Source: CAWVWF01 sp963933885
GTDB lineage: Bacteria; Bacteroidota; Bacteroidia; Flavobacteriales_C; GCA-002722245
Direction: 5' to 3'
DNA: 16,949 nucleotides
Assembly: GCA_963933885.1 (NCBI GenBank)
Contig: CAWVWF010000059.1
Location: 1 to 16,949, forward strand
Below the pieces are notes generated by a model. It saw nothing but the letters and a program-made list of their open reading frames with translations, was not told the DNA's origin and did no database searches. Position 1 is the first letter of the stretch. Every line of letters begins with the position of its first letter. The translations under genes and the position numbers were made by a program. Below, one piece after another: positions 5,657-12,510 of this stretch.

Positions 5657-8049
5657 TGAGAATATTAATTATATGTTTGGTAATGATAAGTTGTGCTGTT
5701 AGAGCGCAAACTATTCAGCTATTCTCTGGTGATTCCATTCCGATTAAAAACGCGAGTATTTCCGATTTAACTGAAGAGGAAACTGTTTATACAGACAAGG
5801 CTGGTAAAGCAGAGATTTCTATTTTCGAATCGGATCAGCTATTACAACTTAGACATGCAGATTTTGAAACACTTGTTGTTTCTAAGCAAGATATTACCAA
5901 TCAGAAAAACATTTATTTATTCCCAACTTCGAATACTAAAATTAAGGAGGTGGAAATTCCAGTAAATTCTAGAACTGGTGAGAGTAAGTATGAATTGATA
6001 ACACAATCCACTTCTATATCACAACATAAGATAGAACAACAAGGTGCTGCGAATAGTGCGGATATGCTAGAAAACACTGGACAAGTACTGATACAAAAGA
6101 GTCAGTTTGGAGGAGGAAGTCCAATCATAAGAGGATTTGAAGCCAGTAGAATTTTATTGGTTGTAGATGGTGTTAGAATGAACAATGCAATATATAGAGG
6201 AGGGCATTTACAAAATGCTATTTCTATCGACCCTGCAATGCTTGCTGGAACAGAGGTGATTTTCGGACCTAATTCTTTAATCTACGGAAGTGATGCTTTG
6301 GGAGGAGTTATCCATTTTAAAACGAAAGACCCAAAGTTGAAAACGGATTCAAATTCAGTGAATAAGCTTGGTGGTTTTCTAAGATATCAATCAGTTTCAG
6401 AAGCGAAAGTTGCCAATATTCATTTGAACTTTGCGAATGAAAAATGGGGGTTCTTTGGGAGTATTACTAGAAGTGATTTTGGTGATTTAAGAATGGGAAA
6501 AAACAGGACGCATGGTTATACAGATTTCGGAAAAGTACCATTTTATGCTATGCAGGTTAATGGTGTTGATTCGATGATGGCAAATGATGATCAAAACATA
6601 CATAAGAACAGTGGGTATTCTCAAATGGATATTCTTACGAAAGTATTATTTCAACCAAAAGAAGGTTATAAATTTAAACTGAATTTACAGCAATCAACAT
6701 CTACTAATATTCCAAGGTTTGATAAGTTGAATGAATATAGAAATGGCGTTTTAAGATATGGGGAGTGGAATTACGGTCCGCAAAACAGATCGTTAATATC
6801 CTTGTCTGCAGAAATTGAAAAACCTAAAAAGTTATTTGATTTAAACAATACAATCTTCGCATTTCAAAGGATAGAAGAAGATAGAATTAGCAGAGATTTC
6901 AAATCAGATATTCAAGAGAATCAAGAAGAAGATGTGTATGTTTATTCCTTCAATTCCGACTTTATTAAGTTTGTAGATTCTGCGAAAACATTGAAGTTAA
7001 ACTATGGTGTAGAGCTACTTTGGAATGATGTTACCTCTAAAGCATACACTAAAAATATAGAAACTTCTGCAGAGGATTTCTTACAGACAAGGTATCCAGG
7101 AGGAGGATCCGATTACAAAGCAGCTGCTTTATATGCTGCAGTTCAAAAAAGATGGGACAATCATTTAATTAAAGGAGGAGCAAGATATTCGGCATCGGAA
7201 ATTAATGCGAAATTTGACACCAATCAGGTTGTTAATCTTTTAGATCTTTCTGAAGTAAAACTATTTAATCATTCAGTTACAGGGTCTGTTGGATATGTAT
7301 ATCATCATGAAAATCATAAGTTTTATAGCAGTCTATCATCAGCTTTCAAATCTCCAAACATTGATGATTTCAGTAAGATCTTCGAGAAAAAAGGAACGTT
7401 AACAATTCCAAACCCTGACTTGAAATCAGAAACAGCTTATAGTGGAGAAATTGGGACTGCTTTTTCAGGATCTAAAATCAAGTATGATATCGCATTATTT
7501 TACACACGAGTTTATGACTTAATGATAAAGGATACCATCAATACAAATGGACAATCAGAGATTGTGGTTGATGGAGAAACATTAGATATTGTAAGTAATG
7601 TAAACAATGGGATAGCTGATTTGTATGGAGTATTTGCATCAGTAAAAATCAACATTTTACGAAACTTCAACTTTGCATCAACAGGAACATTAACCAAAGC
7701 GGAATTTGTAAACTCCAATGAAGCGGTTCCTCATATTCCTCCATTTTATGGAAGATCTAGTTTGAACTATACGAGAGGGAAGATGAAAATATCATTTTAT
7801 GCGAAGTACAATGGATTAAAAAAATGGAGTGAATCATCAAGCTTAACAGATAATATTGATGAAGGGATCTTAGGTGTTGGGACGCCTTCTTGGTATACTC
7901 TAAATGCATCAATATTTACCTTTCCAATGAAGAATATGCGTATTCAAGTGGGTGTTGAAAATATTATGGATGTGCATTATAAAACCTTCGCTTCAGGAAT
8001 AAGTGGTGCGGGTAGAAACATCATGGCTTCGGTATACTTCAGTTATTAA
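5656..8049 (+). CDS. TonB-dependent outer-membrane receptor
   Basis: This is an outer-membrane transporter driven by TonB-ExbB-ExbD. The order is a signal peptide (residues 1-17, ending VRA), a carboxypeptidase-regulatory-like N-terminal domain (about 20-95), a plug (about 115-225) with PIIRGFEASRILLVVDGVR and GGVIHFKTKD, and a 22-strand-type barrel to the C-terminal aromatic residue (VYFSY). The barrel carries FKSP (564-567) and NPDL (586-589), which resemble the FRAP...NPNL pair of haem and haemoglobin receptors, but no His lies between them, so the usual haem ligand is missing. Substrate is therefore uncertain: a metal chelate, haem or other small molecule. I see no N-terminal TonB box. 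The 1-nt overlap with recO suggests co-transcription. Confidence 0.9.
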   Translation: MRILIICLVMISCAVRAQTIQLFSGDSIPIKNASISDLTEEETVYTDKAGKAEISIFESDQLLQLRHADFETLVVSKQDITNQKNIYLFPTSNTKIKEVEIPVNSRTGESKYELITQSTSISQHKIEQQGAANSADMLENTGQVLIQKSQFGGGSPIIRGFEASRILLVVDGVRMNNAIYRGGHLQNAISIDPAMLAGTEVIFGPNSLIYGSDALGGVIHFKTKDPKLKTDSNSVNKLGGFLRYQSVSEAKVANIHLNFANEKWGFFGSITRSDFGDLRMGKNRTHGYTDFGKVPFYAMQVNGVDSMMANDDQNIHKNSGYSQMDILTKVLFQPKEGYKFKLNLQQSTSTNIPRFDKLNEYRNGVLRYGEWNYGPQNRSLISLSAEIEKPKKLFDLNNTIFAFQRIEEDRISRDFKSDIQENQEEDVYVYSFNSDFIKFVDSAKTLKLNYGVELLWNDVTSKAYTKNIETSAEDFLQTRYPGGGSDYKAAALYAAVQKRWDNHLIKGGARYSASEINAKFDTNQVVNLLDLSEVKLFNHSVTGSVGYVYHHENHKFYSSLSSAFKSPNIDDFSKIFEKKGTLTIPNPDLKSETAYSGEIGTAFSGSKIKYDIALFYTRVYDLMIKDTINTNGQSEIVVDGETLDIVSNVNNGIADLYGVFASVKINILRNFNFASTGTLTKAEFVNSNEAVPHIPPFYGRSSLNYTRGKMKISFYAKYNGLKKWSESSSLTDNIDEGILGVGTPSWYTLNASIFTFPMKNMRIQVGVENIMDVHYKTFASGISGAGRNIMASVYFSY

Positions 8050-8068
8050 TATCAATAAATTTCTTCAT

Positions 8069-8097
8069 AAAAAAAGCAGCACTTAAAAAGCGCTGCT
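8069..8097 (-). terminator. intrinsic terminator of the CDGSH gene
   Basis: On the minus strand AGCAGCGC pairs with GTGCTGCT (8 pairs including one G-U) around a TTTTTAA loop and is followed by a run of U (complement of 8069-8075). It lies 27 nt after the CDGSH stop. On the plus strand the hairpin has no T run, so it is at best a weak stop for the receptor gene that converges on it. Confidence 0.75.
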
Positions 8098-8124
8098 GAG
8101 TTATTATAGGTAATAAGTAATATT

Positions 8125-8364
8125 TTATAAACTTGCGTGTGATCCATCACAGTATGGTGGATTGTTAGTTTGCTTGCAAGTGCAAATAGGTGCTGTTTTA
8201 GCTTCTTCGGATTTAAAAACGACTGAACGAAATTCAGAACCTCTGTGCGCTCCATCACACCAAGTTTGGTTTGCTGATTCTCCACATGCACACCATGCGT
8301 AGTTTTTTCCAGCCTCTAGTTCTTCCATTTTTGGTTTTGTACCTGCTACTTTTCCTTTTGCCAT
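8125..8364 (-). CDS. tandem CDGSH iron-sulfur protein
   Basis: This small soluble protein is predicted to hold two [2Fe-2S] clusters, each by three Cys and one His. The first motif is Cys25-x-Cys27...Cys36-Asp-Gly-Ala-His40 and the second Cys61-x-Cys63...Cys72-Asp-Gly-Ser-His76. Both sets are complete, so this is the two-motif bacterial type (as in MiNT-like proteins) rather than the single-motif mitoNEET type. Such proteins are thought to act in redox or iron-sulfur handling, but the partner is unknown. There is no signal peptide. It is a single-gene unit with its own terminator, and it converges on the receptor gene. An overlapping minus-strand ORF in another frame (8052-8291) is not a gene. 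Confidence 0.9.
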   Translation of the reverse strand: MAKGKVAGTKPKMEELEAGKNYAWCACGESANQTWCDGAHRGSEFRSVVFKSEEAKTAPICTCKQTNNPPYCDGSHASL

Positions 8365-8552
8365 ATCTGTTGAGTTAGTTGTTTAATTTTGTTGTGAATA
8401 TGATGGTACGGAATGGTGACGGTAAGGTTGTGGTAATATACTTTAGTACGTCATTGTAGGGATGCCCCTTGTGGGTATCCAACATGTAGTAGTCTAATTG
8501 TGAAGTACTGTGTTTCGGATACCCACAAGGGGCATCCCTACATTTTAAAAAA
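8365..8552. other. intergenic region with REP-like palindrome
   Basis: This 188-nt gap lies between two minus-strand genes. It holds the 26-bp perfect inverted repeat listed separately. I see no ORF and no good -7 box for the CDGSH gene. Confidence 0.5.
8455..8542. repeat. perfect 26-bp inverted repeat, REP/MITE-like
   Basis: The left arm (8455-8480, starting TGTAGGGATGCCCC) is exactly complementary to the right arm (8517-8542, ending GGGGCATCCCTACA). After a 2-nt bulge, AACA (8481-8484) can also pair with TGTT (8511-8514). The arms are much richer in GC than their surroundings. No T run follows on either strand, so a simple terminator is unlikely. The shape fits a dispersed intergenic palindromic element; the family is not identifiable without the rest of the genome. 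Confidence 0.8.
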
Positions 8553-9107
8553 TTACTCGCCTTTTTTTAATCTGTATCTTTTGTAGATTTTTATTCCCAT
8601 CATTAATACAATGGCTAAACCAGCAAACCCTGCTACACCAATAAGGGCGCTCATTTCGCTTTTTAAAACAACTAAAAATACGATTGCAAAAAGCAATAAT
8701 GTAGCACCTTCGTTCCATAATCTCATTTTAAAAGAAGTGTGGTTGATGATGTCTTTCTGTAAGTTTTTGTAGATGGCTCCACAAATGTGATGGTATATAA
8801 CCAATAACAAAACAAACGTAAGCTTGGCGTGCATCCATGACTCGGATAGGTAACCCGGCATTTTAATTAGTAAGCCAGTTGCAAAACCTAAGGCTAAAAT
8901 CATACTTGGCCAAGTAATCATATACCATAGCCTTTTCATCATGATTTTATATTGATTTTGAAGCACTTTTCTTTCCACTTCTGGTTGATCTTGTGCTTCG
9001 ATAAAGTAGATAAATAAGCGGACGATATAAAACAATCCTGCAAACCAAGTAACAACAAAAATGATGTGAAATGATTTTAAATAACCTATAATTTCTTCTC
9101 CAGTCAT
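8553..9107 (-). CDS. hemJ: HemJ-type protoporphyrinogen IX oxidase (CopD/UPF0093 family)
   Basis: HemJ is a membrane enzyme that oxidises protoporphyrinogen IX to protoporphyrin IX in haem synthesis. The 184-aa protein starts with a membrane helix containing YLKSFHIIFVVTWFAG, including His14, and continues with helices around 60-78, 90-112, 128-147 and possibly 150-172. The motif WMHAKLTFVLLLVIYHH (about 93-109), with its conserved Lys, is typical of the family. Length is slightly above that of short HemJ proteins (about 140-190 aa), with an extended basic C-terminal tail. It is divergent from the thioesterase gene with only 30 bp between the start codons. TAATTTTG (9119-9112, minus) matches the Bacteroidota -7 box, but would give a nearly leaderless mRNA. 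Confidence 0.85.
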   Translation of the reverse strand: MTGEEIIGYLKSFHIIFVVTWFAGLFYIVRLFIYFIEAQDQPEVERKVLQNQYKIMMKRLWYMITWPSMILALGFATGLLIKMPGYLSESWMHAKLTFVLLLVIYHHICGAIYKNLQKDIINHTSFKMRLWNEGATLLLFAIVFLVVLKSEMSALIGVAGFAGLAIVLMMGIKIYKRYRLKKGE

Positions 9108-9137
9108 AAAACAAAATTAAATCTTTATTTTTACGAA
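9108..9137. promoter_or_regulatory. divergent promoter region of hemJ and the thioesterase gene
   Basis: Thirty bases separate the two start codons. On the minus strand TAATTTTG (9119-9112) fits TAnnTTTG exactly. On the plus strand TATTTTTA (9126-9133) fits at seven of eight positions. No convincing -33 TTG is found at the right distance on either side. If used, both promoters would give very short or absent leaders. Confidence 0.3.
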
Positions 9138-9647
9138 ATGAAATCAATTACTGCTAAAGAAACATTCGCGTCCTCTTCACACATTGTTTTACCCAATGAT
9201 ACGAATACATTAGGGAATTTAATGGGAGGACAATTGCTTAATTGGCTAGATGTAATTGGTGCTATAAGTGCGCACAGGCATTGTAGAAGAGTTGTTGTAA
9301 CGGCATCAGTTGGAAAGGTAGCCTTTCAAAAACCAATCGCTTTAGGAGATATCGTAACGATTGAAGCAAAAGTATCTCGTGCATTCACATCGAGTATGGA
9401 AGTGGTTATGGATGTTTATGTTGAAAACCACATGACTGGTAAGAAAACGGTTCATAATGAAGCTATTTACACATTTGTAGCGGTTGATCAAATAGGTCGT
9501 CCGATAGAAGTACCGGCTTTGGTTCCTGAGACAGAATTAGAGGTAGAAAAATTTGATGCAGCATTGCGTCGCAGACAATTAAACTTGTTAATGGCTGGAA
9601 AAATAAAAGCAGACGAAGCAAAAGAACTTAAAGCGTTTTTTGAATAA
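9138..9647 (+). CDS. acyl-CoA thioesterase, hotdog fold
   Basis: The protein hydrolyses acyl-CoA to free fatty acid and CoA. The hotdog domain (about residues 8-130) contains HIVLPNDTNTLGNLMGG followed by LLNWLD, a hallmark of the YciA/cytosolic acyl-CoA hydrolase group, with Asp38 the likely catalytic residue. The following helix and strands (VGKVAFQKPIALGDIVTIEAKV) are typical. The length of 169 aa matches single-hotdog enzymes. A charged C-terminal helix (about 140-169) may aid oligomerisation. Its stop overlaps the start of the M23 peptidase gene by one base, so the two are probably made together, although no functional link is obvious. Confidence 0.9.
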   Translation: MKSITAKETFASSSHIVLPNDTNTLGNLMGGQLLNWLDVIGAISAHRHCRRVVVTASVGKVAFQKPIALGDIVTIEAKVSRAFTSSMEVVMDVYVENHMTGKKTVHNEAIYTFVAVDQIGRPIEVPALVPETELEVEKFDAALRRRQLNLLMAGKIKADEAKELKAFFE

Positions 9648-10486
9648 TGAAAAACAAAGAGCAAGATCAACAATCCGCTTGGCAACGTTTAAAAGTACGT
9701 TACCATTTATCTGTAGTTAATAAATCACGATTGGTTGAGGTATATAGTAGAGATATTTCGAGAGGAAGATTAATGGCTGCTGTTTCCTTGATAGGAATAC
9801 TGATTGTTGGAATTACTTATTGTGTAATTGCTTTTACACCATTAAAATCTTTAATAATTCCAGGTCACGAATCAGAAGAGACACGTATGGAATTGTTCGC
9901 ATTACAAGCACATATTATCAAGTTGCAAGAACAAGTTAATGGGAAGATAGAATATTCTATGAGATTGGATTCTAACCTTACGAAGTTTGGAATTCCAGTA
10001 GACTCGATTAATAATATGAGTTTGAAAAAGGTTGCAACCTCAAATGATAAACAACCAGTTTTACCAGATCAGTTTTTAAATTTAGCAGAATCAAGTGGTG
10101 CTTCAGTTTTAGCATACTACCACTTCTTTCATCCTATTTCTGGACTAGTATCTAAGGCGTTTAAGTTAGACGAAGGTCATTATGGTGTAGATATCGTTGC
10201 TGAGAAAAATGAAGCCGTAAAAGCGACTTTAAATGGTAAGGTTGTATTTTCAGCTTGGACAGCGGAAACAGGACATGTTATTGCGATTCAACATACCAAC
10301 GATCTATTAAGTATTTATAAGCACAATTCAGTTGTATTAAAAAAGGAAGGTGATGTTGTAAAGGCAGGTGAGGTAATTGCAATCGTTGGAAACAGTGGGG
10401 ATTTTACAACAGGACCACATTTACACTTTGAAATCTGGTTAAAAGGTCAGCCTTTAAATCCGGTTGAAGTGATGAAATTCAATTAA
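9647..10486 (+). CDS. M23 family metallopeptidase, membrane-anchored
   Basis: This is a probable peptidoglycan endopeptidase or a structural relative in the cell envelope. A basic cytoplasmic N-terminus is followed by one membrane helix (about residues 43-68) and a short coiled-coil region (about 78-105). The LytM domain covers about 165-279. The zinc ligands His178 and Asp182 (in HYGVD) and His260 of the HLH motif (258-260) are all present, so the enzyme is probably active, unlike many degenerate M23 proteins. It has the usual layout of Bacteroidota M23 proteins with an N-terminal anchor. It overlaps the thioesterase stop by one base and is followed 52 bp later by the kinase gene, so it may be part of, or a target of, the RprXY-like system; the latter is inference. 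Confidence 0.9.
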   Translation: MKNKEQDQQSAWQRLKVRYHLSVVNKSRLVEVYSRDISRGRLMAAVSLIGILIVGITYCVIAFTPLKSLIIPGHESEETRMELFALQAHIIKLQEQVNGKIEYSMRLDSNLTKFGIPVDSINNMSLKKVATSNDKQPVLPDQFLNLAESSGASVLAYYHFFHPISGLVSKAFKLDEGHYGVDIVAEKNEAVKATLNGKVVFSAWTAETGHVIAIQHTNDLLSIYKHNSVVLKKEGDVVKAGEVIAIVGNSGDFTTGPHLHFEIWLKGQPLNPVEVMKFN

Positions 10487-10538
10487 ATTTTTGTTAATTA
10501 TTTATCTCGTCAAATACTAATTCGTATTTTCATGAGGA
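10481..10538. promoter_or_regulatory. gap with two inverted repeats before the kinase gene
   Basis: AATTAA (10481-10486) and TTAATT (10494-10499) flank TTTTTG, and AAATAC (10512-10517) is mirrored by GTATTT (10524-10529) just before the kinase ATG. These may be operator half-sites or simple AT-rich symmetry. TTTTG (10489-10493) and a TACTAATT further on are only a poor promoter match. Confidence 0.25.
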
Positions 10539-11804
10539 ATGAAAAACAGAACCATCAACGTAATAATCTTTGCAGGAATATTTTCAATTCTTCTTGTCTC
10601 GATCGTTCAATATGTTTGGGCAGACAATCTAGTTAATACAGAGCGAAAACAATTTAACCACAAGGTTAAGATTGCGCTTACCAATGCAGGATATAAGCTT
10701 AGACTAATCCATCATACAAGTATTGATAAGATTCATTTGGTAAAACAAATCTCCAAAGAATCGTTCATTGTAGAAATTCAAGATATTGTAAACCCTTCTC
10801 AAATAGATTCTCTTTTACAAGAGGAGTTCAGCGGTTTAGAAGTGAATAGAGATTATAAGATTGCTATTTATGATTGCTTTACGGATAGTGTATTGTATTC
10901 CCATTCAGGATCTAAAACGGAAGAGCAAGTTACGGCAAAGGCGTATGGTGTTAATTGGGATATTAACAGTTATAATTTTGGGGTGATTTTTTCTAAAGAA
11001 AAAGTGTTTTTAACTTACAGAAAAATTTGGATTGCTTCAGTTGGAGTGGTATTAATTCTTTCCATTTTCTTCGGATATACGATTATGCTAATTATTAGGC
11101 AGAAAAAGTTAGGTGATATGAAAACGGACTTTATTAATAACATGACTCACGAGTTAAAGACTCCGATTTCAACCATTTCATTATCTAGTAAAGTGATAAA
11201 TAATCCTGATATTATTAATCAACCAGATCGATTGAGTAGGTATGCAGGTATTATTGAGGAAGAAAACCTAAGATTAAAAAATCAGGTAGAAAAAGTACTT
11301 CAGATATCCTTCTTTGAGAAGCAAGATATTCAATTAAACATTGGGAAGTCTGATGTTAAATTGTTAGTTGAGACTTCTATTAAACCTTTTGAAATTATCC
11401 TAGAGGAAAAGAAGGGGGATATCAATTTTACAGGAGATGCATTTGATGCTGAATTGGATGAGAATTACATGAACAATGTGATTTCTAATTTAATAGACAA
11501 TGCTATTAAGTATTCAGGAGATGCTCCACCAGAAATTACGGTATCAATCGAAAAAGATAAGAAGTGCTTTACTCTAATCATTGCTGATAAAGGAATCGGA
11601 ATGAAAAAAGAGGAGCTTAAAAACATATTCAATAAGTTTTACCGCGTTCCAACCGGAAATGTACACAATGTGAAAGGTTTTGGAATTGGATTGAGCTACG
11701 TGCAGCTTATGGTTAAAAAGCATGGAGGAAGTATAAAAGTGAATAGCGGTTTGGAACAAGGAACTCAATTCACAATTGTTTTACCATTAAAACAGAATGT
11801 ATGA
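10539..11804 (+). CDS. rprX: sensor histidine kinase, RprX-like
   Basis: This membrane kinase senses an envelope signal and phosphorylates the adjacent response regulator. It has TM1 at about residues 7-28, a periplasmic sensor region of about 130 residues with no known fold that I recognise, and TM2 at about 163-186. HisKA begins near 194 with phospho-acceptor His204 in MTHELKTP. The ATPase domain has N box NLIDNAIKYS (317-326), DKGIGM, and GFGIGLSYVQ. Only about 17 residues lie between TM2 and His204, so no HAMP domain is present. Its stop overlaps the regulator start by four bases (ATGA). The rprX name rests on the partner's strong likeness to RprY and on the shared layout, not on a sensor-domain match. 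Confidence 0.82.
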   Translation: MKNRTINVIIFAGIFSILLVSIVQYVWADNLVNTERKQFNHKVKIALTNAGYKLRLIHHTSIDKIHLVKQISKESFIVEIQDIVNPSQIDSLLQEEFSGLEVNRDYKIAIYDCFTDSVLYSHSGSKTEEQVTAKAYGVNWDINSYNFGVIFSKEKVFLTYRKIWIASVGVVLILSIFFGYTIMLIIRQKKLGDMKTDFINNMTHELKTPISTISLSSKVINNPDIINQPDRLSRYAGIIEEENLRLKNQVEKVLQISFFEKQDIQLNIGKSDVKLLVETSIKPFEIILEEKKGDINFTGDAFDAELDENYMNNVISNLIDNAIKYSGDAPPEITVSIEKDKKCFTLIIADKGIGMKKEELKNIFNKFYRVPTGNVHNVKGFGIGLSYVQLMVKKHGGSIKVNSGLEQGTQFTIVLPLKQNV

Positions 11805-12499
11805 AAATTAAAGCAACAATATTACTGGTAGAGGATGATGAGAATTTAGGATTTGTTATCAAAGACAATCTTGAAGTGGAAGGATTTAAAGTGGTTTGGG
11901 CTAAAGATGGTGCAGCTGGTTTTGATGCTTATTGTAAGGATAAGTTTGACTTATGTGTTTTAGACGTTATGCTTCCTAAGGTTGATGGTTTCGATTTGGC
12001 CAAACAAATTAAAGAGGTAAAGGCTAATATTCCTTTGATATTTTTAACTGCTAAATCGTTAGATCAAGATAAGATTAAAGGGTTCAAAATTGGTGCTGAT
12101 GATTACATCACAAAGCCTTTTAACATGGATATTTTGCTTTTAAGAGTTCAAGCGTTATTGAATAGGTTTTTCGCTGTTGAGACGAATCAAACGGACGACA
12201 AAGATGTGTTCCAGTTAAACTCAATTGCTTTTCATTATAAGAATCAAGAATTGGTTTCTGAAACAGGTAACCAACATCTAACAAAGAAAGAAGCTGAAAT
12301 GCTTAGATTACTTTGTCTGAATAAAAACGATTTACTCACAAGAGAGTTAGCGCTTAAAGTGATTTGGGGTGAGAACGATTACTTCAAAGGAAGAAGCATG
12401 GATGTTTTTATCACGAAGTTAAGGAAGTACTTAAAAGGTGATACAGGCATTGAAATTATTAATGTTCATGGATCAGGGTTTAAGTTGATGGTGAAGTGA
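11801..12499 (+). CDS. rprY: OmpR-family response regulator, RprY-like
   Basis: This DNA-binding regulator is activated by the kinase encoded just before it. The receiver domain (about residues 5-120) has the acidic pair Asp12/Asp13, phospho-site Asp55 in CVLDVMLPK, Thr83 and Lys105 in ITKPF. The winged helix (about 135-232) includes LTKKEAEMLRLLCLN and GRSMDVFITKLRKYL, close to Bacteroides RprY as I remember it. The gene ends 11 bp from the convergent VWA gene. A decayed second copy of its 3' end is present at 14916-15074, so this gene's terminus has been a site of rearrangement. Confidence 0.9.
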   Translation: MKIKATILLVEDDENLGFVIKDNLEVEGFKVVWAKDGAAGFDAYCKDKFDLCVLDVMLPKVDGFDLAKQIKEVKANIPLIFLTAKSLDQDKIKGFKIGADDYITKPFNMDILLLRVQALLNRFFAVETNQTDDKDVFQLNSIAFHYKNQELVSETGNQHLTKKEAEMLRLLCLNKNDLLTRELALKVIWGENDYFKGRSMDVFITKLRKYLKGDTGIEIINVHGSGFKLMVK

Positions 12500-12510
12500 T
12501 TATTTAGCTG

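Noticed and set aside
8052..8291. Minus-strand 79-aa ORF overlapping the CDGSH gene
   Set aside because: It is in another frame over most of a gene with two complete CDGSH motifs, and crosses the terminator; it is a shadow.
8455..8542. The 26-bp inverted repeat as the hemJ terminator
   Set aside because: Stem is far longer than usual and no T run follows on the minus strand, so a simple Rho-independent terminator does not fit.
8125..9107. CDGSH, hemJ and TonB receptor as a haem-uptake cluster
   Set aside because: The genes are on different strands with separate terminators and a repeat between them; adjacency alone does not support a pathway.
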